From Chryseobacterium camelliae (GTDB lineage Bacteria > Bacteroidota > Bacteroidia > Flavobacteriales > Weeksellaceae): DNA of 64,000 bases. The stretch covers positions 3,334,001 through 3,398,000 of the forward strand of contig NZ_CP115859.1 of NCBI RefSeq assembly GCF_027920545.1, in the 5' to 3' direction. Under the pieces are notes generated by a model. It was not told the origin of the DNA. It was given only the letters and a program-made list of their open reading frames with translations, and ran no database searches. Positions 51,028-60,183 of the stretch are shown piece after piece. Positions within the stretch are counted from its first letter, which is position 1. Each line of letters opens with the position of its first letter. Made by a program: the position numbers and the translations under genes.

Positions 51028-52725
51028 ATGCAATTATCAGAACAGGAAATCATTAGAAGAGAAAAGCTGAACAAGCTTGTTGAAATGGGAATCAACGCAT
51101 TCCCGGCAGATGAATATGTAATTACAGATACTACGGAATCTATAAAACAGAATTTTTCTGAAAGTAAACAGGTGAAGATTGCAGGAAGATTGATGTCCAG
51201 AAGAATTCAGGGGAAAGCTTCTTTTGCGGAATTGCAGGATTCTACGGGTAGAATTCAGGTGTATTTTAACAGAGATGAAATTTGTACGGGTGAAGACAAA
51301 ACTTTGTATAACGAAGTTTATAAACACCTTTTAGATATAGGAGATATTATCGGGGTTGAAGGAGAGCTATTTACCACTCAGGTAGGTGAAAAAACGGTAT
51401 TAGTAAAAAACTTTACACTTCTTACTAAAACATTACGTCCGCTTCCTCAGGCAAAAACTGATGAAAACGGAGTTGTGCATGACGGATTCAACGATCCCGA
51501 ACTAAGATACAGACAACGTTATGTAGATTTAACCGTAAACCCACATATCAAAGAAGTTTTCGTAAAAAGAACAAAATTGTTCAATGCGATGAGAACTTTC
51601 TTCAATGATGCAGGATATTTCGAGGTTGAAACTCCAATCTTACAGTCGATTCCCGGTGGAGCGGCTGCAAGACCGTTTATCACGCATCACAACGCTTTGG
51701 ATATTCCATTGTATTTAAGAATCGCGAATGAATTATATCTGAAAAGATTGATCGTTGGTGGATTCGACGGTGTTTATGAATTCTCGAAAAACTTCAGGAA
51801 TGAAGGGATGGACAGAACGCACAACCCTGAGTTTACAGCAATGGAAATCTATGTTGCGTACAAAGATTACAACTGGATGATGGATTTCACTGAAAAATTG
51901 CTGGAATTCTGTGCCATTCAGGTAAATGGTACGACAAAAGCTACTTTTGGTGAGCATGAAGTAGATTTCAAAGCGCCTTACCAAAGACTTTCAATGACAG
52001 ATGCTATTTTGAAATTCACAGGTTTTGATATTACAGGTAAAACTGAACAGGAATTATTCGACTTTGCAAAATCTATCGGAATTGAGGTGAATGAAACGAT
52101 GGGTAAAGGAAAATTAATTGATGAAATTTTTGGTGAAAAATGTGAAGGAAACTTCATTCAGCCGACTTTCATTACGGATTATCCGATCGAAATGTCGCCT
52201 TTAACAAAAAAACACAGAAGCAAAGAAGGGCTTACAGAACGTTTCGAATTAATGGTATGTGGAAAAGAAATTGCCAACGCCTATTCTGAGCTGAACGACC
52301 CGATCGATCAAAGAGAGCGTTTTGAAGAGCAATTAAAACTTTCTGAAAAAGGAGATGATGAAGCAGGACAATTTATCGATGAAGACTTTTTAAGAGCTTT
52401 GGAATATGGTATGCCGCCAACTTCAGGATTGGGAATCGGAATGGACAGATTAATCATGTTCTTAACGAATAATGCATCGATCCAGGAGGTTTTGTTCTTC
52501 CCTCAGATGAGACCTGAAAAAGCGGTTCCTCAAATTGAATTGGGAGAAGACGAAAAAGTAATTTTGGAAATTTTGAAATCCGGAGAACAAATCGCTTTAT
52601 CTGAAGTAAAAGAACAATCTAAACTTTCAGGTAAAAAGTGGGATAAAGCTTCCAAAACTTTGACGAAAGCTAATTTGGTGAGAGTGGAGAAAATTGAGGA
52701 AAGCCTTTTGATGAAATTGGTTTAA
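51028..52725 (+). CDS. lysS: Lysyl-tRNA synthetase, class II
   Basis: 565 residues, class II synthetase. An OB-fold anticodon-binding domain (about 55-150) precedes the catalytic core: motif 1 region [16 protein letters not shown], motif 2 [18 protein letters not shown] and motif 3 GLGIGMDRL. It has about 60 more residues at the C-terminus than E. coli LysS ([21 protein letters not shown]... tail), which resembles the helix-turn-helix-like extension found in Bacteroidota LysRS. Own promoter, strong terminator. Confidence 0.96.
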   Translation: MQLSEQEIIRREKLNKLVEMGINAFPADEYVITDTTESIKQNFSESKQVKIAGRLMSRRIQGKASFAELQDSTGRIQVYFNRDEICTGEDKTLYNEVYKHLLDIGDIIGVEGELFTTQVGEKTVLVKNFTLLTKTLRPLPQAKTDENGVVHDGFNDPELRYRQRYVDLTVNPHIKEVFVKRTKLFNAMRTFFNDAGYFEVETPILQSIPGGAAARPFITHHNALDIPLYLRIANELYLKRLIVGGFDGVYEFSKNFRNEGMDRTHNPEFTAMEIYVAYKDYNWMMDFTEKLLEFCAIQVNGTTKATFGEHEVDFKAPYQRLSMTDAILKFTGFDITGKTEQELFDFAKSIGIEVNETMGKGKLIDEIFGEKCEGNFIQPTFITDYPIEMSPLTKKHRSKEGLTERFELMVCGKEIANAYSELNDPIDQRERFEEQLKLSEKGDDEAGQFIDEDFLRALEYGMPPTSGLGIGMDRLIMFLTNNASIQEVLFFPQMRPEKAVPQIELGEDEKVILEILKSGEQIALSEVKEQSKLSGKKWDKASKTLTKANLVRVEKIEESLLMKLV

Positions 52726-52745
52726 ATTAATTTAAGATAAATTTT

Positions 52746-52783
52746 AGTTCCGGCGGAAGCGAAGCTTCCGCCGGAACTTTTTT
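52746..52783 (+). terminator. Strong GC-rich terminator after lysS
   Basis: AGTTCCGGCGGAAGC, loop GAA, GCTTCCGCCGGAACT, then a T-run. A 15-base perfect stem. Closely resembles the hairpin at 53670. Confidence 0.92.
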
Positions 52784-52844
52784 ATAAAATACCCAAAACT
52801 CAAACTATTTTCAGTTATTTTGCGTTTGTAAGAAAACAATACTG

Positions 52845-53663
52845 ATGAAAGCCTTTCTGTTTATATTCTTCTTTTCTACAGGTTTCTATTCACAGACACT
52901 TACTTCCATCTATTTTAAAAATAATAGTTACGAACTCAGCAATGAATCGAAACGGAAACTGGATAGCCTGGCAAAGCTTGAAACAAAACTTACTTTTAGA
53001 ATCTTTGGAAATGCTAATCCTTTGGGAAATGAAGAGTTAAACAAAGCATTATCCGAAAACCGGGCGAGAACAGTAAATGATTATTTGGGAGCTAAAATCG
53101 GAAAGAATATTTATTTGGCAAGTTCCGTAGGATTGGGAATTTCTAAGCAGATCAATGATAATAGTTCAGAAAATTTACTGGCAAAAAACCGCCGTGTAGA
53201 TATTTTTATTGAAAGATTTTTTGAGAAAGGAGAAAAGATTTCAAGAAAAGCGTATCCAAGTTTTTTTGAGATGAAAATTGCTTCAATGAAGGTAAAGGAC
53301 ACGTTTTCTTTACCTGATGTCAATTTTATTGGAAATCGTCACGTATGGCTTCCACAAGGACAAAAATCGCTTGCCCGGCTGTATAAAATATTAACGGAAA
53401 ATCCTACGCTGGAAGTAGAATTGCAGGGACATATTTGCTGTGATTACGATAATTTTGACGGTGAAGATATAGATTTGAAGACTTTTAATCTTTCTTGGAC
53501 AAGAGCTAATGCGATTAAGGAGTTTTTAGAAAATCGGGGAATCAGTTCTGCACGAATAAAAGTTACAGGTCTTGGTCATCTTAATCCGTTGATTTATCCT
53601 GAAGTTATGGAAAATGATCGTGTCAAAAACAGAAGAGTTGAGCTAGTTTTGATTAAAAAATAA
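52845..53663 (+). CDS. OmpA-family protein with two peptidoglycan-binding-like domains
   Basis: 272 residues, signal peptide FLFIFFFSTGFYS. Two OmpA-C-like domains in tandem: about 30-125 (SYELSNESKRKLDSLAKL ... NRRVDIF) and about 165-272 (LARLYKILTENPTLEVELQGH ... NDRVKNRRVELVLI). The second keeps the usual TRAxAIKEFL helix and Arg residues that bind peptidoglycan; the first is reduced. It would anchor in the cell wall. Placed between the lysS terminator and a second GC-rich hairpin, so monocistronic. Confidence 0.85.
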   Translation: MKAFLFIFFFSTGFYSQTLTSIYFKNNSYELSNESKRKLDSLAKLETKLTFRIFGNANPLGNEELNKALSENRARTVNDYLGAKIGKNIYLASSVGLGISKQINDNSSENLLAKNRRVDIFIERFFEKGEKISRKAYPSFFEMKIASMKVKDTFSLPDVNFIGNRHVWLPQGQKSLARLYKILTENPTLEVELQGHICCDYDNFDGEDIDLKTFNLSWTRANAIKEFLENRGISSARIKVTGLGHLNPLIYPEVMENDRVKNRRVELVLIKK

Positions 53664-53669
53664 ATGATA

Positions 53670-53706
53670 GGGTTTCGGCGGTCAGCAAAGCTGACCGCCG
53701 AAACCC
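53670..53706. terminator. GC-rich hairpin between convergent OmpA-family and cydB genes
   Basis: GGGTTTCGGCGGTCAGC, loop AAA, GCTGACCGCCGAAACCC: a 17-base perfect stem. No T-run directly adjoins, but the location between converging genes fits a bidirectional terminator. It shares the CGGCGG...AGC-N3-GCT...CCGCCG plan with the lysS terminator. Confidence 0.75.
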
Positions 53707-53718
53707 ATTATAGAATAC

Positions 53719-54723
53719 TTATTTCCTAAGTTTACTGAACGAAGCCATCAAATAAAACAAAAATGGCAGAATAAATAACGAACCCAGCATCAATGCCCAA
53801 GCTAAAGCAGAAATTGTTTTCGGAGCAGCCATGTGTTCCAATAAAGATAGATGTTCCCCATTCCCGAATAAAATAATATTAGGATTATGCTGATAAGTTG
53901 CCGCCACCAAAATCATAATCACCTGAAATCCTGCCAAAGCTCGTACAGGAAGCAATTTCTGACGATTCATCGCTCTTAAAATTAATAACAAACAAATGGT
54001 GGCAAAAGCGGTTGCCATAATTCCCAAAGGTTTTGAGAAGACCCACATCAACAAAGGAATATCCGAAAGATATGCGGTAATAAAAACCAAAAGACCTGTG
54101 ATGACTACAAAAATCATAGTCTGTTTAGATTTTTTGATCATTAAACCTAATTCCAGACGGTCGGTTGTTTCTCTTAAGGCAAATACAGAAGCAAGGTAAG
54201 CGCAGATTGAAATCGTAAATAATCCTACTGCAACACCAAACCAGTTGAGCCAGCTGAAAATATATAAGTCTAAAAAGCCGGTTGCATCCGGATTGATAGA
54301 ATGTGAAACCGTAGTAGCAGCTATTAATCCTAAGAAAAAAGGAGTCAATAAACTCGAAAAATAAAATATCTGAGTATAAATATGTTGCCAGTCATCTTTC
54401 ACGGCATCGTAATGTCTGAACGTAAAAGCGGTGCCTCTTGCAATAATTCCGACTAGCATTAAAACCAAGGGAATATGAAGATAAGTGGAAAGGGTAGTAT
54501 AAATTTCAGGGAAACCGACGAAGAGAATTACAATGGCAATAATCAGCCACATGTGATTGGCTTCCCAAACCGGCGCAATAGATTCGTACATGATTTCTTT
54601 TGTTTTATCACGCGCTCTTTTTTTTGTGAAAAGCTCTACAATTCCGGCTCCGAAATCTGCTCCGCCTAAAATCACATACAGGCAAATCGACAGCCAAAGA
54701 AAACCTATAACGACGTAAATCAT
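53719..54723 (-). CDS. cydB: Cytochrome bd ubiquinol oxidase subunit II
   Basis: 334 residues, about eight to nine membrane helices. The opening FLWLSICLYVILGGADFGAGI and APVWEANHMWLI match CydB. With CydA it forms the high-affinity bd oxidase, transferring electrons from quinol to oxygen. Its start overlaps the cydA stop by four bases, so they are translated together. A small third subunit (CydX) is not seen downstream. Confidence 0.95.
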   Translation of the reverse strand: MIYVVIGFLWLSICLYVILGGADFGAGIVELFTKKRARDKTKEIMYESIAPVWEANHMWLIIAIVILFVGFPEIYTTLSTYLHIPLVLMLVGIIARGTAFTFRHYDAVKDDWQHIYTQIFYFSSLLTPFFLGLIAATTVSHSINPDATGFLDLYIFSWLNWFGVAVGLFTISICAYLASVFALRETTDRLELGLMIKKSKQTMIFVVITGLLVFITAYLSDIPLLMWVFSKPLGIMATAFATICLLLILRAMNRQKLLPVRALAGFQVIMILVAATYQHNPNIILFGNGEHLSLLEHMAAPKTISALAWALMLGSLFILPFLFYLMASFSKLRK

Positions 54724-56063
54724 GACTTTTGGTTTTTAAGGTTAAACTGAGCATCAGTCGGATCATATAATCTCGGAACCATCTGTATTTGTCGTCTCAA
54801 AAGAAACACAATAATTAATGATAAGGAAATGAAGATCGCTGTGAAAAAGTAGAATGAATACTGAATCCCCGGCATTGGAGTTACGGCTTCTGCGGTTCTC
54901 ATGATTCCGTAAATAATCCATGGTTGTCTTCCGACTTCAGTGACTGTCCAGCCAGCTTCCAAAGCGATATATCCGAAAGGTGTGGCGATTAAAAAGGTCT
55001 TCAATAGCCAGTTTTTAGCCAGCCATTCTTTTTTGAAAAATACAGCGTAGAGATAAACGATTCCGATAGTTATCATTACAACTCCAAAGAAAATCATGAT
55101 CTGAAAAGCATAATGTACAACGGCAATCGGAGGCCATTCATCTTTTGGGAAATCTTTCAATCCTTTTACTTCAGCATTAAAATCATTTGCCACTAGAAAG
55201 CTCAATACCTTTGGAATCTTTACGGCATATTTTATTTCCTCTTTTTTCTCATCTGGAATTCCGCCGATAACGAAAGACGCTCCTTTTTCTGTTTCAAAAT
55301 GAGCTTCCATGGCAGCTAGTTTTATAGGTTGTCTTTCTGCAACAGATTTTGCGGCAACATCACCGCTTAAAGGTGCTCCGAATGCTCCGATCAATGCAAA
55401 TCCGGCTGCAATTCTGAATGCTTTCGTATGAAATTCAACATTCTTTTTTCTCATGATTAAATAAGCATGAACTCCTGCGACCGCAAATCCCGTTGCACAA
55501 AATGCAGCAACCGTCATGTGTAAAGCCTGAGGAAACCAGGCATCATTGAACATGGCTTTAATTGGATCTATATTTAAATATTGTCCGTTCACGTAATCAA
55601 ATCCGGCAGGTGAATTCATCCATGCATTAGCCGCAATCACTAAAATTCCTGAAGCTAAGCCGCTTAAACCCACTAAAAAACCGCAAAACCAGTGAAACCA
55701 TTTATTAAACCTATCCCATCCATAAAGGAAAAAACCAATCGCAATGGCTTCAATGAAGAATGCGGTTCCTTCCAAAGAAAATGGCATCCCGAAAATGGGA
55801 CCAGCATGTTTCATGAAATTTGGCCATAAAAGTCCGAGTTCGAAAGAAAGCATTGTTCCGGAAACCGCTCCGACGGCGAACAGAATAGCTACTCCTTTGC
55901 TCCATGCTTTGGTGAGCCCTTTATAAATTTCGTTTTTTGTTTTTAAGTATTTCCAGTGAGCGAAAGCCATCAGAAAAGGCATTACCATCCCAACACAAGA
56001 GAAAATGATGTGAAAACCGAGTGACATCGCCATTTGTGCACGAGCTGCAAGAAAGTCGTCCAT
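54720..56063 (-). CDS. cydA: Cytochrome bd ubiquinol oxidase subunit I
   Basis: 447 residues from the ATG at 56063, which gives the conserved start MDDFLAARAQMAMSLGFHIIF; an ATG 33 bases earlier adds a non-conserved 11 residues. His ligand in SLGFHIIFSCVGM, GRQPWIIYGIMRT and the quinol loop (shorter than in E. coli, as usual for the short-Q-loop class) are visible. Binds haems b558, b595 and d. Confidence 0.95.
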   Translation of the reverse strand: MDDFLAARAQMAMSLGFHIIFSCVGMVMPFLMAFAHWKYLKTKNEIYKGLTKAWSKGVAILFAVGAVSGTMLSFELGLLWPNFMKHAGPIFGMPFSLEGTAFFIEAIAIGFFLYGWDRFNKWFHWFCGFLVGLSGLASGILVIAANAWMNSPAGFDYVNGQYLNIDPIKAMFNDAWFPQALHMTVAAFCATGFAVAGVHAYLIMRKKNVEFHTKAFRIAAGFALIGAFGAPLSGDVAAKSVAERQPIKLAAMEAHFETEKGASFVIGGIPDEKKEEIKYAVKIPKVLSFLVANDFNAEVKGLKDFPKDEWPPIAVVHYAFQIMIFFGVVMITIGIVYLYAVFFKKEWLAKNWLLKTFLIATPFGYIALEAGWTVTEVGRQPWIIYGIMRTAEAVTPMPGIQYSFYFFTAIFISLSLIIVFLLRRQIQMVPRLYDPTDAQFNLKNQKS

Positions 56064-56292
56064 AAATATCAATTTTGAGTAAATAAATGTAAGCATAAAT
56101 TAGAGATGTTCAGTATGATTTACAACAGTATGGGTTTAAATAATAGGTTTTAACTTTGATATTTTTTGAAATAAAGAATCTGTTCTTTTTGTGGAAAAAT
56201 CCTCTTTTTTTGACATATTTTAACTTTCGTACCTCGAAAAAAATCACGATATTTGTGAGTCTTTGCATTGGGCAAAGTTTTTAAAATTTGAT

Positions 56293-58227
56293 ATGAGTCA
56301 GAAACAATATACAGCTAGTAGTATTCAGGCATTGGAAGGAATGGAGCACGTACGTATGCGTCCTTCGATGTACATTGGTGATGTGGGAGTAAGAGGTCTC
56401 CATCATTTGGTTTATGAAGTAGTAGATAACTCTATTGACGAGGCGTTGGCAGGATACTGTGATACGATCTTCGTTGCTATTAAAGAAGGAAACGGAATCG
56501 AGGTCAGTGATAACGGTAGAGGTATTCCTGTTGACTTTCATGAAAAAGAACAAAAATCTGCTCTTGAGGTTGTAATGACGAAAATCGGAGCCGGAGGTAA
56601 GTTCGATAAAGATTCTTATAAGGTTTCGGGTGGTCTTCACGGAGTTGGGGTGTCGTGTGTAAATGCACTTTCCAACGAAATGATTACTACTGTTTACAGA
56701 GACGGGAACATCTACCAGCAGATATATTCTAAAGGAAAAGCGCAAACCGGAGTTGAAGAAATAGGTCACAGCGAAAAGAGAGGAACCAAGCAGTTCTTCC
56801 AGCCGGATGATACTATTTTTTCAGAATTAGTATACAATTATGATACATTAGCAAGCCGTTTAAGAGAGCTTTCTTACCTTAATAAAGGAATTACCATTAC
56901 GCTTACTGACGAAAGAGAAACATTGGAAGATGGTTCGTTCAGATCGGAAGTTTTCCATTCTGAAGGCGGTTTGAAAGAATTCGTTGCCTTCATCGACGGA
57001 AATCGTGAATCAATCATGGAACATGTAATTTTCATGGAAGGTGAAAGAGACGATATCCCGGTTGAGGTGGCGATGCGTTATAATACCTCATTCAACGAAA
57101 ATCTTCACTCTTACGTTAATAACATCAATACTCACGAAGGAGGTACTCACTTGGCAGGTTTCAGACGTGCTTTAACGAGAACTTTAAAGAAATATGCCGA
57201 TGAATTAGGACTTCCGGCAAAAGAAAAAGTAGAGATTACAGGAGATGACTTCCGTGAAGGTCTTACGGCGGTAGTGTCTGTAAAAGTAATGGAGCCTCAG
57301 TTTGAAGGGCAAACCAAAACTAAATTAGGGAACTCCGAAGTTTCCGGTGCTGTTGATAAAATAGTAGGGGAAATGTTGACAAATTTCTTGGAGGAAAACC
57401 CTAACGAAGCGAAAATTATTGTACAGAAAGTTGTTTTGGCTGCAAAAGCAAGACAGGCTGCAAAAAAAGCTCGTGAAATGGTTCAGAGAAAATCTCCGAT
57501 GGGAGGTTCCGGACTTCCGGGTAAATTGTCTGACTGTTCATCTAAAAACCCTGAAGAATCAGAGATCTTCCTAGTGGAGGGTGATTCCGCAGGTGGAACG
57601 GCAAAACAGGGACGAGATAGATTCTTCCAGGCCATTCTTCCGTTAAGAGGTAAAATTCTGAATGTGGAGAAATCAATGCTTCACAAAGTGTATGATAACG
57701 AAGAAATCAAGAATATTTATACAGCTTTAGGAGTTTCAGTAGGAACAGAGGAAGACAGCAAAGCTCTGAATATGTCTAAATTAAGATACCATAAGATCGT
57801 TATCATGACCGATGCCGATATTGACGGTTCTCACATTTCTACTTTGATCTTGACATTCTTCTTCAGATATATGAAAGAACTGATTGAGAACGGATATATT
57901 TATATCGCTCAACCACCTTTGTATTTATTGAAAAAAGGAAACAAAAAACAGTATGCTTATAACGAAAAAGAGCGTGAGGAATTTACTTTAGAAATGTCTC
58001 CGGATGGGAAAGGTGTTGAGGTTCAGCGTTACAAAGGTCTTGGAGAGATGAATCCTGAACAACTTTGGGAAACGACTCTTAATCCTGAACACAGAATCCT
58101 GAAACAAGTAACGATTGATAATGCAGTTGAGGCAGACAGTGTATTCTCTATGTTGATGGGGGATGAGGTTCCACCAAGAAGAGAGTTTATTGAGAAGAAT
58201 GCAAAATATGCTAAAATTGATGCATAA
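56293..58227 (+). CDS. gyrB: DNA gyrase subunit B
   Basis: 644 residues from the ATG at 56293; an in-frame TTG at 56263 would add 10 unrelated residues. The ATP-binding GHKL domain has DNSIDEALAG, SDNGRGIPVD and the glycine loop GGLHGVGVS; the TOPRIM domain has EGDSAGG and MTDADIDG; the C-terminal end is EFIEKNAKYAKI. ATP-driven negative supercoiling with GyrA. Possible -7 boxes (GATATTTG near 56248) lie upstream; a terminator follows. Confidence 0.97.
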   Translation: MSQKQYTASSIQALEGMEHVRMRPSMYIGDVGVRGLHHLVYEVVDNSIDEALAGYCDTIFVAIKEGNGIEVSDNGRGIPVDFHEKEQKSALEVVMTKIGAGGKFDKDSYKVSGGLHGVGVSCVNALSNEMITTVYRDGNIYQQIYSKGKAQTGVEEIGHSEKRGTKQFFQPDDTIFSELVYNYDTLASRLRELSYLNKGITITLTDERETLEDGSFRSEVFHSEGGLKEFVAFIDGNRESIMEHVIFMEGERDDIPVEVAMRYNTSFNENLHSYVNNINTHEGGTHLAGFRRALTRTLKKYADELGLPAKEKVEITGDDFREGLTAVVSVKVMEPQFEGQTKTKLGNSEVSGAVDKIVGEMLTNFLEENPNEAKIIVQKVVLAAKARQAAKKAREMVQRKSPMGGSGLPGKLSDCSSKNPEESEIFLVEGDSAGGTAKQGRDRFFQAILPLRGKILNVEKSMLHKVYDNEEIKNIYTALGVSVGTEEDSKALNMSKLRYHKIVIMTDADIDGSHISTLILTFFFRYMKELIENGYIYIAQPPLYLLKKGNKKQYAYNEKEREEFTLEMSPDGKGVEVQRYKGLGEMNPEQLWETTLNPEHRILKQVTIDNAVEADSVFSMLMGDEVPPRREFIEKNAKYAKIDA

Positions 58228-58252
58228 TTAAGATTCGTAACAGATAAAATGT

Positions 58253-58280
58253 AAAGACTTCAGAAATGAAGTCTTTTTTT
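58253..58280 (+). terminator. Terminator of gyrB
   Basis: AAAGACTTC, loop AGAAAT, GAAGTCTTT, then Ts. Confidence 0.88.
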
Positions 58281-58332
58281 GTAATCAATATATAGTAAAC
58301 CAAGAGAAAAAATGCATTTTCAAAAATATTTT

Positions 58333-58361
58333 AAAAACCATTCATCTTTTGAATGGTTTTT
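58333..58361. terminator. Second hairpin downstream of gyrB
   Basis: AAAAACCATTC (58333-58343), loop ATCTTTT, GAATGGTTTTT (58351-58361). Intrinsic-terminator shape lying 53 bases after the first; it is directly upstream of the lipoprotein gene, so it may be a leader structure. Confidence 0.6.
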
Positions 58362-58386
58362 GCATGTAAAAAGGAAAATCAAAATT

Positions 58387-59211
58387 ATGAAAAACACAAT
58401 TGCTGTTTTGGCGCTTTCCTCTATTTTTACATTTTCTGCATGTAAGAAATCCGAGAAGACAGATGTAACAACAAAATCTGAAACCTTACAAACTGAAAAA
58501 TTCATTGTTGATTCAGTTAAAGTGAGCGATTCTATCCATCTTAACGATTCCCTGAAAATAAGATATTATTCTAAAATGTTGGTTTTCCCAACAATAAAGG
58601 ATAAAAAATTGTTGGATAGTATTTATTTTGGAGAGAAGGATATTCAGGACTTTTCTAAAAACGGACTTCAGGCTCTTCTTGAACATAATAAAAATGAGTA
58701 TTTCAATGCCGTTAAAAAAGATTCAAAAGACTGGCTTTCCGATATGAAATATGCTCAGGAATGGTATTCGGATCTGGGAATGAATTTGAAATCAAATATC
58801 AATGATTATATTCATATAGAATACGGTTGGGGTTCTTATGAAGGCGGTGCACATGATAATTATGGTTTTTCGGAAAGAGTTTTTGATATAAAGAATAACA
58901 AAAAAGTAGACTTGAAAGATATTACTTCAATGTCTAAGGATCAACTGGAAGCTTTATTGATGAAGAATATCAACAAAATAAATGGAGGAGCAACAGATGA
59001 AAATGGAGAAATTCATAATTCTGAAATGCTTTTGGTTGAAAAAATTCCGGTTACGGGAAACTTTTATTTTGATGATAAAAACCTTTATTTCCATTATAGT
59101 CCTTATGAGATAGCGGCTTTTGCAGCCGGAGATATTACAGTTCCTATTTCCTGGCAGGAACTGAATGGTACATTAACAAAACAGTTCAAAGACCGAATGA
59201 AAATTAAATAA
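58387..59211 (+). CDS. DUF3298/DUF4163-type lipoprotein (RsiV-like)
   Basis: 274 residues from the ATG at 58387, which opens a lipoprotein signal (VLALSSIFTFSAC); the frame opens 25 codons earlier in a non-signal stretch encoded by a hairpin. N-terminal part of DUF4163 type, C-terminal DUF3298 type: FGFSERVFDIKNNKKVDLKDI-like block (SERVFDIKNNKK) and FHYSPYEIAAFAAGDITVPI. Such proteins occur in Bacillus RsiV and many Bacteroidota envelope proteins; function here unknown. Confidence 0.82.
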   Translation: MKNTIAVLALSSIFTFSACKKSEKTDVTTKSETLQTEKFIVDSVKVSDSIHLNDSLKIRYYSKMLVFPTIKDKKLLDSIYFGEKDIQDFSKNGLQALLEHNKNEYFNAVKKDSKDWLSDMKYAQEWYSDLGMNLKSNINDYIHIEYGWGSYEGGAHDNYGFSERVFDIKNNKKVDLKDITSMSKDQLEALLMKNINKINGGATDENGEIHNSEMLLVEKIPVTGNFYFDDKNLYFHYSPYEIAAFAAGDITVPISWQELNGTLTKQFKDRMKIK

Positions 59212-59216
59212 TTCTA

Positions 59217-59247
59217 AAATGCTTCTTTATCAGGAAGCATTTTTTTA
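59217..59247 (+). terminator. Terminator before lipid-kinase gene
   Basis: AAATGCTTC pairs with GAAGCATTT, followed by a T-run whose end overlaps the -7 box of the next gene. Confidence 0.85.
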
Positions 59248-59253
59248 TTTTTG
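59246..59253 (+). promoter_or_regulatory. -7 box of lipid-kinase gene (near-leaderless)
   Basis: TATTTTTG is an exact TAnnTTTG match ending 6 bases before the ATG. The stretch to the ATG, TATTTTTGCTGCAATG, is almost identical to that before the Rrf2 gene. Confidence 0.55.
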
Positions 59254-59258
59254 CTGCA

Positions 59259-60110
59259 ATGGAAAACGTGGCTTTTATTATCAATCCCTTTTCGGCAAAA
59301 AAAAACTATCAACCCTTCCTTGATGAGCTAAGAAAAAAGGTTGCTAGTCCCTTATATTATATTTCGGAATCTATCCAGGGAACGGATGATTTTATTCAGA
59401 AACACTTTAATGAAATAGAAATTTTCGTGGCAATAGGAGGGGATGGAACAATTTCAACGATTGCCCGTAATCTTATTGGGACTTCAAAGATTTTGGCTAT
59501 TTTTCCGGCAGGATCAGGAAACGGTTTTTCTAATGAAACCAATTTTAAAAAGAATCTGGATGAGCTTTTAGAAAAAATTAAAGCTAAAAAATCCAGGAAG
59601 ATTGATACGTTTACAGTGAATAATAAACTGTCGATTAATGTTTCCGGAACCGGTTTTGACGGAAAGGTCGTAAAGGAATTTGAGAAAACAAGCCGGGGAT
59701 TTAAAAATTATATCAAAGTTTCCCTTAAAACGTTTTTTAATTACAAACCGATAAAAGTTAAGTTTTTTAATGAACAATATCAGCAGTACAACGGAAAATA
59801 CCTAATGCTGAATATTGCCAATACGCGACAGTTCGGTAATAATGCCTACATTGCTCCAAAAGCCAGTAAAAGTGACGGCTTGGTTGATATTGTTCTGGTA
59901 AAAAAATTTCCTTTAAGCTATTCTGCATTGTTTGCCTACAGAATGTTTACCAAGAAACTGAAGGACGACGATTATGTAACTTATCTTCCTGTTTCAGAAA
60001 TTGAGTTTAAGGTAAATACAAAGAACTGGCACCTGGATGGTGAATTCAACAAAATAAAGTCGCCTATTCATGTTAAGGTTCAGCCTTCAAGTCTGAATAT
60101 TCTTGTGTAG
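59259..60110 (+). CDS. Diacylglycerol kinase family lipid kinase
   Basis: 283 residues, DAGK catalytic fold: FIINPFSAKKNYQPF, nucleotide loop VAIGGDGTISTIARNLIG and IFPAGSGNGFSNET. Resembles YegS/BmrU-type bacterial lipid kinases, which phosphorylate lipids such as diacylglycerol; soluble and membrane-associated. The lipid substrate is not predictable. It has its own promoter after a terminator. Confidence 0.9.
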   Translation: MENVAFIINPFSAKKNYQPFLDELRKKVASPLYYISESIQGTDDFIQKHFNEIEIFVAIGGDGTISTIARNLIGTSKILAIFPAGSGNGFSNETNFKKNLDELLEKIKAKKSRKIDTFTVNNKLSINVSGTGFDGKVVKEFEKTSRGFKNYIKVSLKTFFNYKPIKVKFFNEQYQQYNGKYLMLNIANTRQFGNNAYIAPKASKSDGLVDIVLVKKFPLSYSALFAYRMFTKKLKDDDYVTYLPVSEIEFKVNTKNWHLDGEFNKIKSPIHVKVQPSSLNILV

Positions 60111-60183
60111 ATTTGTGTTTAATTAGTCGCGTCAAAGCCGTAAATATCACCGGAACCTTTAAAAATATTTTGTTTCTTTAAAA

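Noticed and set aside
56064-56096. CydA start at the ATG at 56096
   Set aside because: The added residues MLTFIYSKLIF are not like CydA N-termini, while the ATG at 56063 starts the conserved sequence.
58312-58386. N-terminal extension of the DUF3298 lipoprotein
   Set aside because: The stretch is encoded by a hairpin and precedes a proper lipoprotein signal that starts at 58387.
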